Assembly: GCA_031259205.1 (NCBI GenBank)
Contig: JAIRLS010000109.1
Coordinates: forward strand, 1 to 6,866
Source: Bacteroidales bacterium
GTDB taxonomy: Bacteria > Bacteroidota > Bacteroidia > Bacteroidales > UBA4181
Reading direction: 5' to 3'
DNA length: 6,866 nucleotides
The notes below the pieces were generated by a model. That model had not been told where the DNA came from. It did no database searches and was given only the letters and a program-made list of their open reading frames with translations. The position numbers were made by a program, and so were the translations under genes. Each line of letters opens with the position of its first letter. Within the stretch, counting starts at the first letter, position 1. This document shows positions 1 to 6,363 of the stretch, in pieces.

Positions 1-102
1 GGCAACCGCCTTCTGCTTATCACCTCCATCGACACTCCCGAAAACGTCATTGTCAGCAAGGAACGGGTGAGCCTGTTCAAAAACTGGCTGCAAAACGGAT
101 AG
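1..102 (+). CDS. C-terminal end of an unrecognised protein (cut by window start)
   Basis: Frame 1 is open from the first base to a TAG at 100-102, giving 33 residues that end in SLFKNWLQNG. The segment shows a hydrophobic strand-like run (LLLITS) followed by an amphipathic, lysine-bearing end. I do not recognise the family from so short a tail. The strand is supported mainly by the hairpin with a T-rich tail about 30 bases after the stop, because the reverse strand is also open here. It is separated from aspS by 204 bases that hold a hairpin and a promoter-like box, so it is probably a separate transcription unit. Confidence 0.55.
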   Translation, partial: GNRLLLITSIDTPENVIVSKERVSLFKNWLQNG

Positions 103-133
103 ACAAACAACATGGATAATAAATTTTTACGAT

Positions 134-171
134 AACCACTGTCAGCGACTAAAACTACCGACAGGGTTTTT
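134..171 (+). terminator. Probable intrinsic terminator of the upstream gene
   Basis: AACC (134-137) and CTGTC (139-143) pair with GACAG (160-164) and GGTT (165-168), with one bulged A at 138. The loop is about 16 nt. The 3' side runs into five Ts (167-171), then AA and more Ts. This is a modest stem, but it sits about 30 bases after the stop of the partial gene. Confidence 0.45.
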
Positions 172-188
172 AATTTTTAATTTTCAAT

Positions 189-271
189 CACTACTGACCG
201 ACTAAAAATCAATATGATAACAAATAAAAACCGGCAAATTTTCAAGTTCGTCGGTCAGTAGTGTTTTTTTT
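189..271 (+). repeat. Perfect 14-bp inverted repeat with T8 tail, upstream of aspS
   Basis: CACTACTGACCGAC (189-202) is exactly complementary to GTCGGTCAGTAGTG (250-263). The 47-nt AT-rich loop is long for a classic terminator, but the right arm is followed at once by eight Ts (264-271). CGACTAAAA occurs both in the preceding hairpin (146-154) and across the left arm into the loop (199-207). ACCGAC at 157-162 could also pair with 250-255, so the two structures could compete. It may be a second terminator, or an operator-like site, since its right arm lies where the -33 region of the aspS promoter should be. Confidence 0.55.
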
Positions 272-275
272 ATCT

Positions 276-283
276 TACTTTTG
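276..283 (+). promoter_or_regulatory. Putative Bacteroidota -7 box for aspS
   Basis: TACTTTTG fits the TAnnTTTG box of the Bacteroidota primary sigma factor. It would put transcription start near 290 and leave a leader of under 20 nt before ATG 307. No convincing TTTG -33 box is present at the usual 19-21 nt spacing, because that stretch is the right arm of the inverted repeat. Confidence 0.45.
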
Positions 284-306
284 CGGAAATTTTATTTTGG
301 AGATTT

Positions 307-2085
307 ATGTACAGGACACACACTTGCGGAGAATTGAACATTAGCCATGCGGAGCAACGGGTAACGCTGGCAGGGTGGGTGCAACGCATCCGCGAATTGA
401 GCGGCATGACCTTTATTGATTTACGCGACCGCTACGGCATTACGCAATTAGTGTTCACCGAAAGCGGCAACGCCGGACTGTATCGCGAGGCCGGCCGGTT
501 GGGACGAGAATACGTCATACAGGCGGAAGGCGTGGTATGCGAACGCAGCAGCAAAAACCCCAAGATCGCTACCGGCGATATCGAAATCATGGCGGAAAGG
601 TTTACGATACTCAGCAGCGCCCTCACCCCGCCGTTCACCATTGAGGACGATACCGACGGCGGCGACGAACTGCGGATGAAATACCGTTACCTCGACCTGC
701 GCCGCAACGCCGTCCGGCGCAATCTGGAACTGCGTCACCGCATGGCGCAGGAGATACGCCGCTACCTGAACGACGAACATTTCCTCGAAGTGGAAACCCC
801 TGTCCTCATCAAATCCACGCCCGAAGGCGCGCGCGACTTTGTGGTACCTTCGCGCCTGAATGCAGGTATGTTCTACGCCCTGCCGCAGTCGCCGCAAACC
901 TTCAAACAAATCCTGATGGTAGCAGGTTTCGACCGCTATTTCCAAATTGTGAAATGCTTCCGCGATGAAGACCTCCGCGCCGACCGCCAACCGGAATTTA
1001 CGCAAATAGACTGCGAAATGTCGTTCGTCACGCAGGACGACGTGCTGCAACTTTTTGAAGGAATGATAAAACATCTCTTTCGTACCCTGCGCGGCGTTAC
1101 CTTCGACAAGGCTTTTCCGAGAATGAGTTTCGACGAAGCCGTGAACGAATATGGCGCCGATAAACCCGACCTGCGTTTCGGGATGAAAATCGTTGAAATC
1201 ACTGCCTCCACGAAGGGAAACGGATTCTCTGTCTTCGACAACGCCGAATACGTCGGGGCAATATGCGCTCCGGGTTGCGCCGCCTACACACGGAAACAGA
1301 CGGACGAACTGACCGCTTTTGTGAAACGACCGCAAATAGGCGCTCAAGGACTGATCTATGTCAAATTCAACGCCGACGGCAGCATGCAATCGTCGGTGGA
1401 CAAATTTTTCACGTCCGACCAACTGAAAACATGGGGCAAGGCGCTGAATGCCGACACGGGCGACCTGCTGCTGATCATGGCAGGCCAACGTAAAAAAACG
1501 CAAAGACAGTTAGGCGACCTTCGGCTCGAAATGGGCGACCGGTGCGGGTTACGCCGCAAGGACGTGTTTGCGCCCCTGTGGGTGGTGGATTTCCCGCTGT
1601 TTGAATGGGACGAAGAAACGCAACGCTTCTACGCCATGCATCACCCTTTCACTTCACCCAAGCCGGAGGATATCCCCAACTTCGAGAGCCATCCGGAACG
1701 AATCCGCGCCAACGCATACGACTGTGTGGTGAACGGCGTGGAACTTGGGGGCGGCTCTATCCGTATCCACAACGAACAGTTGCAGCAAACCATGTTTCGC
1801 ACGCTGGGACTCACTCCCGAACAGGCAGAAACGCAATTCGGTTTCCTTATGCACGCTTTCCGTTACGGAGCGCCGCCGCACGGAGGCATCGCCTTCGGGT
1901 TCGACCGTCTCGCAGCCATGTTTGCCGGATTAGACAGCATCCGCGACGTCATCGCTTTCCCCAAAAATAACGCCGGACGCGACGTAATGATCGACAGCCC
2001 GTCGCCCATCGCCGACGAACAACTGAAAGAACTGGGACTGGATAGGGCGAAACCCTGTCAGCGGGCAATAACGCCCGACAGCTAA
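307..2085 (+). CDS. aspS: Aspartyl-tRNA synthetase (class II, bacterial type)
   Basis: Cytosolic enzyme that charges tRNA-Asp with aspartate using ATP. The 592 residues match the usual bacterial length. In order: an OB-fold anticodon-binding domain (about 1-105, with GWVQRIREL and FIDLRDRYG); the class II core starting with motif 1 (EVETPVLIKSTPEGARDF, 161-178); the LPQSPQTFKQ substrate-site segment (192-201); motif 2 (FRDEDLRADRQPEFTQID, 218-235); the bacterial GAD insert domain (about 285-400); the VVNGVELGGGSIRIH segment (474-488); and motif 3 (AFGFDR, 529-534). The C-terminal GRDVMIDSPSPI is the usual family ending. Leu31 aligns with E. coli Leu30 rather than the His seen in non-discriminating enzymes such as that of Pseudomonas, which suggests a tRNA-Asp-specific enzyme; this is an inference from remembered alignments. 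GGAGA at 299-303 lies only 3 nt before the ATG. The gene stands alone, with long non-coding spacers on both sides. Confidence 0.98.
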   Translation: MYRTHTCGELNISHAEQRVTLAGWVQRIRELSGMTFIDLRDRYGITQLVFTESGNAGLYREAGRLGREYVIQAEGVVCERSSKNPKIATGDIEIMAERFTILSSALTPPFTIEDDTDGGDELRMKYRYLDLRRNAVRRNLELRHRMAQEIRRYLNDEHFLEVETPVLIKSTPEGARDFVVPSRLNAGMFYALPQSPQTFKQILMVAGFDRYFQIVKCFRDEDLRADRQPEFTQIDCEMSFVTQDDVLQLFEGMIKHLFRTLRGVTFDKAFPRMSFDEAVNEYGADKPDLRFGMKIVEITASTKGNGFSVFDNAEYVGAICAPGCAAYTRKQTDELTAFVKRPQIGAQGLIYVKFNADGSMQSSVDKFFTSDQLKTWGKALNADTGDLLLIMAGQRKKTQRQLGDLRLEMGDRCGLRRKDVFAPLWVVDFPLFEWDEETQRFYAMHHPFTSPKPEDIPNFESHPERIRANAYDCVVNGVELGGGSIRIHNEQLQQTMFRTLGLTPEQAETQFGFLMHAFRYGAPPHGGIAFGFDRLAAMFAGLDSIRDVIAFPKNNAGRDVMIDSPSPIADEQLKELGLDRAKPCQRAITPDS

Positions 2086-2098
2086 AATTTGTTTTTTT

Positions 2099-2186
2099 TT
2101 ACCGCAAAGGCGCGAAGTTTCTTTACTTTGTGATCCTTCTGCGACTTCGCGGTTATTCTTTTTAACCCCCAAGGGCATGAAGTTTC
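2099..2186. repeat. Degenerate two-unit intergenic repeat (ACCGCAAAGGCGCGAAGTTTC type)
   Basis: Two related units lie head to tail. TTACCGCAAAGGCGCGAAGTTTC (2099-2121) resembles TTAACCCCCAAGGGCATGAAGTTTC (2162-2186), and both end in the identical GAAGTTTC. From general knowledge, motifs of the form ACCGCAAAGGCGCRAAG are scattered between genes in many environmental genomes, including Bacteroidota. I cannot confirm the family or copy number here. The first unit also supplies the left arm of the hairpin after aspS. Confidence 0.45.
2111..2163 (+). terminator. Hairpin after aspS, possible terminator
   Basis: CGCGAAGT (2111-2118) pairs perfectly with ACTTCGCG (2144-2151) around a 25-nt loop, followed by GTTATTCTTTTT (2152-2163). 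An outer alternative is ACCGC (2101-2105) with GCGGT (2149-2153). It begins 25 bases after the aspS stop. The large loop and interrupted T tract make it a weak intrinsic terminator. A run of nine Ts also lies just before it (2092-2100), so it might serve the opposite strand. Confidence 0.4.
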
Positions 2187-2254
2187 ACCAAGTTTTTTTG
2201 TCTTTTTTAAACGCTTTATTTTAATGCATTTATGAAAATCCGACCCGCCATTTT

Positions 2255-2294
2255 AATTTTTTTTCATTTTTTTCAAAAAAAATGAAAAAAAATT
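2255..2294. repeat. A/T-only near-perfect palindrome (19-bp arms)
   Basis: The left arm 2255-2273 (AA, T8, CA, T7) is the exact reverse complement of 2276-2294 (A7, TG, A8, TT), with only CA between. Each arm has a single G or C. In RNA this is a weak hairpin; in DNA it is a stiff A-tract region that could extrude or bend. Its right edge overlaps the TTTG -33 box of the next promoter by two bases, so it could act as an UP-like element or protein-binding site. No gene overlaps it. Confidence 0.7.
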
Positions 2295-2324
2295 TGGATT
2301 TTGAAAAATTGTGTTTTATATTTG
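2293..2324 (+). promoter_or_regulatory. Bacteroidota-type promoter (TTTG-N20-TATATTTG)
   Basis: TTTG at 2293-2296 and TATATTTG at 2317-2324 match both consensus boxes (TTTG and TAnnTTTG) at 20-nt spacing. The expected start is near 2331. The next substantial gene begins about 300 bases on, so this could give a long-leader transcript of the hydrolase gene, upstream of and in tandem with the sigma-54 promoter. Alternatively it drives something short; a 20-codon ORF starts at 2338. Confidence 0.55.
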
Positions 2325-2409
2325 CCCCGTTTTAAAAATGAAAAACCAATTAAAAAAATGTCGATTTTTCTCACATATAATTCTCTTGAAAGCCCAATAA
2401 CGGCGGTCT

Positions 2410-2654
<245 letters not shown>

Positions 2655-4694
2655 ATGAAAAATAAAATAAAACAATTACTGCGACTTACCATGGTCGCTT
2701 TATGTGCGGGATATTCATGCAGTCCGGCTCCCGATCGGGAGAAACAGTTTCTGCATCCGCCAGCGAAGTACCGGTTTCACCTTATGGCTCACAGGATAAC
2801 ACAAGAAACTGATCCGGAGGCTTACGTGGATACGCTGAAAGCCAAAGGGGTAAGCGGCGTAGTGATCAACTATCTGTTCAATGAAAATGTTCCGAAAGAC
2901 TCCATTTATTTAAAAGACGCTACCGGTTGGCAGCGCCTGAACCGGGTTGTGAACATCCTGAAAGAAAAGGGCGTTTTAGTGTGGCTGTACGACGAATCCG
3001 GTTTCCCAAGCGGTGATGCGGGAGGTCTGGTACTGGAAGAAGACAGCGCTTACGAGGCAATGGGCGTCGTGTTACTGAAAACCGGAAACGTCGAAAAATG
3101 GCAAAAACCGGATGATGTACTGGAGGTCATCTATGAATACCGGCAGGGAGACGAGCGATATGAGGTATGTACCCGTCGTCTGTTCGAGGGTACGGCGGCG
3201 GCGGCGAATTACGGACGTCCGTATATCAATATTGCAGATAAAAAGGCAGTGGACGCTTTCATCCGTATCACGCATGATGCTTATTACCGCAACATGGAAA
3301 ACATGAGCGGCGATGTTGACGCTGTTTTTACGGATGAACCGGGACTGATGGAGGGTTACATAGATGTGGAACGATCCTGGCCCGAAGGACACAAGTATGC
3401 GCCGGTCTCCTGGGTTATGGGCTTTGAGAAACGTTTCGAACAGCAACACGGTTACGACCTGATGCCAAAAATTCACTGCCTTTTCGAGGGCGATGATGAA
3501 GAAGCGCGCATTGTTCGCGTCCACTACCGCCAAACGCTTGCCTCGTTTGTGTCCGATGCGTATTTTCAAAACATATCCGACTGGTGTAATGTTCACGGTA
3601 CAAAACTTTCCGGACATATCAATAATGAGGAGTTTATCCACGAACATGTTGCGTATTACGGTAATCTGTTTACCACTCTGGATAAAATGGACTGGATCGG
3701 CTGCGATGTACTTCGAGGGACATACAGCCGGTACATGGACGGCCGACACATAGGGCCTAAATATACAGGCTCCCTTGCTCGGATACGGAATAAAGCCGGC
3801 ACTGTCATGGTGGAATTGTGTCCGCTGGAGAGACACTTTGGCGCCGAACAAGAAATCACCGACGGACAATTGCGTGCTATAGCCCATCTGCTGTGGCTCT
3901 CCGGAATTAACTACCTTAATTCCTACTGGCCGGTAGAACGAATTTCCGATCCGAATGCTTTCTCGGATTATTTGGGAAGAATGGGTTATCTGCTGGACGG
4001 TGCGGTACACGATAGCAAAACAGGCGTTTACTATCCTGTAGAAACCGTACAGGCGCTCTACAAACCGCTTCATACCGTACACATGAAATACCGATCCATG
4101 GACGGTGAAATCGGAAGACTGGAAAAAGCGCTCCAAAATTTAACCGTTGAATTGTGGAATCATCAATGCGACTACGATTTTTTGGATGCACAGGCTATTG
4201 AGGAAGCAGAAATTTCGGACGGCATGTTGCATATCGCAGGAATGGAATTTAAGGTCGTCGTGATGAGCCATGTACAGGTGGTGCCGTTGAATGTGCTGAA
4301 AAAGCTAGAATTGTTTGAAAAGAGCGGCGGCAAGGTCGTTTGGACGGGATGGTTGCCGCAACATGGCGTTCATCCGGACGAAACGGCATACATTATCGGT
4401 TATGCAAAAAAAATCAGACTGTCGGAGAATCCCGTCGGCGAAATCGTTCCGGTTATCAACGACAGAATGCAGTGGGCAGGGGATCCGAAACCGATCGTAT
4501 CGCGTTATGTAAAAGACGGAAAGCCGTTGTATATGGTCGTCAACAATACCGACCAACCGTCGGATATACAAGGCAGCTATGCCGGAGCCAAAGGTTACCG
4601 TATGTTTGATCCGGGTAACGGAAACATCACAAAGTCGGATGTTTGCTGCTTCCGACTGCATCCGTACTCTGCCATGTTTGTTTTAGTGAATTGA
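2655..4694 (+). CDS. Lipoprotein, putative TIM-barrel glycoside hydrolase (GH106-like)
   Basis: Probably cleaves a glycan or glycoside at the cell surface or periplasm; the substrate is unknown. The start at 2655 is chosen because it gives a clean signal peptide (MKNKIKQLLRL, hydrophobic core, AGYSC) with lipid-attachment Cys22. An ATG at 2628 adds nine residues and cannot be excluded; neither has a clear ribosome-binding site. In 679-residue numbering: a (beta/alpha)-barrel with VLVWLYDESGFPSGDAGG (107-124), FTDEPG (225-230), SGHINNEE (319-326) and MVELCPLERHFGAE (385-398). From about 490 follows a GATase-like domain ending in GGKVVWTGW, then a small beta domain to the C-terminus. The YDE..xPSG.AGG and FTDEP motifs recall GH106-like and related clan-A enzymes. 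Candidate acidic catalytic residues are Glu228, Glu325, Glu326 and Glu387, by motif position only. It is shorter than typical GH106 rhamnosidases and lacks their large extra beta domains, so the exact family is open. It sits after a sigma-54-like promoter, and no terminator is evident after it. Confidence 0.7.
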   Translation: MKNKIKQLLRLTMVALCAGYSCSPAPDREKQFLHPPAKYRFHLMAHRITQETDPEAYVDTLKAKGVSGVVINYLFNENVPKDSIYLKDATGWQRLNRVVNILKEKGVLVWLYDESGFPSGDAGGLVLEEDSAYEAMGVVLLKTGNVEKWQKPDDVLEVIYEYRQGDERYEVCTRRLFEGTAAAANYGRPYINIADKKAVDAFIRITHDAYYRNMENMSGDVDAVFTDEPGLMEGYIDVERSWPEGHKYAPVSWVMGFEKRFEQQHGYDLMPKIHCLFEGDDEEARIVRVHYRQTLASFVSDAYFQNISDWCNVHGTKLSGHINNEEFIHEHVAYYGNLFTTLDKMDWIGCDVLRGTYSRYMDGRHIGPKYTGSLARIRNKAGTVMVELCPLERHFGAEQEITDGQLRAIAHLLWLSGINYLNSYWPVERISDPNAFSDYLGRMGYLLDGAVHDSKTGVYYPVETVQALYKPLHTVHMKYRSMDGEIGRLEKALQNLTVELWNHQCDYDFLDAQAIEEAEISDGMLHIAGMEFKVVVMSHVQVVPLNVLKKLELFEKSGGKVVWTGWLPQHGVHPDETAYIIGYAKKIRLSENPVGEIVPVINDRMQWAGDPKPIVSRYVKDGKPLYMVVNNTDQPSDIQGSYAGAKGYRMFDPGNGNITKSDVCCFRLHPYSAMFVLVN

Positions 4695-4810
4695 AGCAGG
4701 AGAATCATTTTTCGATATCGCTCTTTTGATATAGTTGATTCATCGCCTTTTAATGATATACACGTCAGGAGCTCTGAAGAATGAATTTATAAATACTAAA
4801 ATCAAAAAAA

Positions 4811-5213
4811 ATGAAAGCTACTGTATTTCGTCTGTGGACGAAGTTTATGATGCCGGTCATGGTCGCCCTGTCCTTACGGCGAGCACGACGTAACGTTTAG
4901 CCCGCAAAACGCCTCCTGTCCGTATTTCAAATACGACGGAGATGCGCATCAGGGATAACCGCAATCGTGGGAAACCGTTGTACCGGAAAACGCCTGTGTC
5001 CGTGTGACGGTTATTCCGGCTATCGGCGGGAAAATCCGGGGTGCGGTGGAGAAAAGCGCCGGAAAGGAGGTTATCTGCTTCAACTATACGGTCAAATTCC
5101 GTAACATCGCCATGAGGGAACTCTGGACTTCGGGCGGCGTTGAACTCAATTTCGGCGTCATCGGACATGCGTCCACTATCGCCGCTAATGGACATTGGGG
5201 CGTTATTTCTCGT
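4811..5213 (+). pseudogene. Decayed DUF5107-domain protein gene
   Basis: An ATG at 4811 opens a signal-peptide-like start (MKATVFRLWTKFMMPVMVALS), but that frame stops at 4898-4900. The family sequence resumes one frame over: EHDVTF at 4881-4898, CPYFKYDGDAHQG at 4917-4955, an in-frame TAA at 4956-4958, then PQSWETVVPEN, VIPAIGGKIRGAVEKSAGKE and ELWTSGGVELNFGVIGH up to about 5168. The last blocks match my recollection of the DUF5107 core (VxxLPEIGGKI, WTSGGIExNxGxIGH). After about 5190 the similarity fades and the rest of the protein is missing. So there is at least one frameshift or small deletion, one nonsense codon and a large 3' loss. Intact relatives are long secreted Bacteroidota proteins, often with TPR repeats, near sugar-use genes. 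The surviving core frame reopens at GTG 5004 but is unlikely to make a folded product. Confidence 0.8.
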
Positions 5214-5223
5214 AAAAATAAAA

Positions 5224-5253
5224 TTTGCATATCAAAATCTTTTTGTACTTTTA
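5224..5253 (+). promoter_or_regulatory. Putative Bacteroidota-type promoter for the DUF6807 gene
   Basis: TTTG (5224-5227), 18 nt, then TACTTTTA (5246-5253), which differs from TAnnTTTG only at the last base. Start would be near 5260, about 16 nt before ATG 5276. It lies just past the pseudogene, so the DUF6807 and oxidoreductase genes may not depend on upstream transcription. Confidence 0.5.
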
Positions 5254-5275
5254 CGGCATCAATAAACACTTATAC

Positions 5276-6340
5276 ATGAAACAGACATTTTTTACAGTAA
5301 TCGTCATTTCGGCGCTGACATTTGTTTCGGCATGTACGCCGAAGCCGGTTGCTATAATGACGGCGGAAGTAAATCCCGACAACGGGCAGTATGTCATCTG
5401 TGAATCGGGGAAGCCGGTTTTGCAGTACAACTATCAGACGGTTTACGAGGAGGATGTCGTACGTTCCGAAAGCCAAAAAGCCAAAAAGATAGCGTATTAT
5501 CCGATAAGCGGCGTGTATTTGGACGAATACTACAAGTCCAATCCGGCGGTGGGCAGGGACGGTAAGGCGACGTCGGCAATATGGGCGATTCCGCGCAGCA
5601 ATTACATTCATCCGCTGTACGGGCTGGACGGCGAAATGCTGACGAACGACTGGCCTGACGCTGACCATCCGCATCATCGCGGGATCTTCTGGGCATGGCC
5701 CGAAGTGGAATACGGCTCTCAACGCGGCGATCTCTATGCTCTGCAAAGGGTTTTCGCCCGTCCCTCCGGAAACGTGAAATGTAGCGGAGGTCCGGAATAT
5801 GCCGAAATAGAAGCCGAAAACCGGTGGATATGGGAAGAAAAGAAAGCCATTGCCCGTGAATGGGCGACCATACGCGCATACCGCGCATCGGAAGGACGCC
5901 GCATTATCGACCTGACCGTTCGGATACAGGCGGTCACGGACAGCATTACGGTTGCCACGCGATTCACTAACAGTTACGGCGGTTTGAACGTGCGGATGGC
6001 AACGCCGCAAAATCAAAACATTGCGCACTTTGCCGACACTGCGACCGCATCGACCGTAAGATGCCGGGCTGATTTCAGCGGAATCTTCGAAAGCAGTCAG
6101 TCAACGTCGGGCATGACGATTTTGCAGCATAAGGAAAACCCCGAATATCCGGGGAAATGGGTCGAATACCCGAGTCTTTCATGGATACAGCCCACCTTCC
6201 CGACGCCAAACACACGGTATCCGTTGAGCAAGGACAAACAGCTGGTTCTGCGCTATCGCTTTATCGTTCATCAGGGCGGAAAACCCGACGACGCCGTCTT
6301 GTCGAAACAGTGGGACGATTATCATTCGGTTAAAAATTAA
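5276..6340 (+). CDS. DUF6807 (PmoA-like) lipoprotein
   Basis: A 354-residue exported lipoprotein: MKQTFF, hydrophobic stretch, then lipobox VSAC with Cys20. The in-frame TTG at 5225 would start upstream of the predicted transcription start and spoil the signal peptide, so ATG 5276 is preferred. The family is recognised by IHPLYG (111-116), the hallmark DHPHHRGIFWAW (130-141), GDLYALQRVF (151-160), and a C-terminal block LSWIQPTFPTPNTRYPL (301-317) before a beta-strand ending. Database names call this family 'methane oxygenase PmoA', but nothing here resembles a membrane methane monooxygenase subunit. Relatives are secreted beta-rich proteins found with sugar oxidoreductases and glycosidases in Bacteroidota and Planctomycetota; the biochemical role is not established to my knowledge. 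The His cluster HPHHRG may bind metal or substrate (inference). The next gene follows after 23 bases, consistent with an operon. Confidence 0.85.
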   Translation: MKQTFFTVIVISALTFVSACTPKPVAIMTAEVNPDNGQYVICESGKPVLQYNYQTVYEEDVVRSESQKAKKIAYYPISGVYLDEYYKSNPAVGRDGKATSAIWAIPRSNYIHPLYGLDGEMLTNDWPDADHPHHRGIFWAWPEVEYGSQRGDLYALQRVFARPSGNVKCSGGPEYAEIEAENRWIWEEKKAIAREWATIRAYRASEGRRIIDLTVRIQAVTDSITVATRFTNSYGGLNVRMATPQNQNIAHFADTATASTVRCRADFSGIFESSQSTSGMTILQHKENPEYPGKWVEYPSLSWIQPTFPTPNTRYPLSKDKQLVLRYRFIVHQGGKPDDAVLSKQWDDYHSVKN

Positions 6341-6363
6341 GTAACAATAAAAAACAATCATTT

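Noticed and set aside
448..1503. 351-codon open frame on the - strand inside aspS
   Set aside because: It lies wholly antisense to a certain aspS, has no family motifs and reads as low-complexity Phe/Val/Arg-rich sequence, as expected from the complement of a codon-biased gene.
3072..4136. 354-codon open frame on the - strand inside the hydrolase gene
   Set aside because: The + strand carries a signal peptide and family motifs across the same bases; the antisense frame has none and no promoter or start context.
4695..4810. Terminator or promoter between the hydrolase gene and the pseudogene
   Set aside because: CGATATCG at 4713-4720 is a short palindrome with no stem extension or T tract, and no TTTG/TAnnTTTG pair at proper spacing was found.
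5225..5275. Upstream TTG start extending the DUF6807 protein by 17 residues
   Set aside because: It lies inside the putative -33 box and would precede transcription start; the ATG at 5276 gives a textbook lipoprotein signal.
5004..5279. Stand-alone 91-residue protein from GTG 5004
   Set aside because: It is the surviving middle of a broken DUF5107 gene running out into promoter DNA, better described as a pseudogene.
5270..6028. 252-codon open frame on the - strand over the DUF6807 gene
   Set aside because: It is the complement of a clearly recognised gene and shows no motif of its own.
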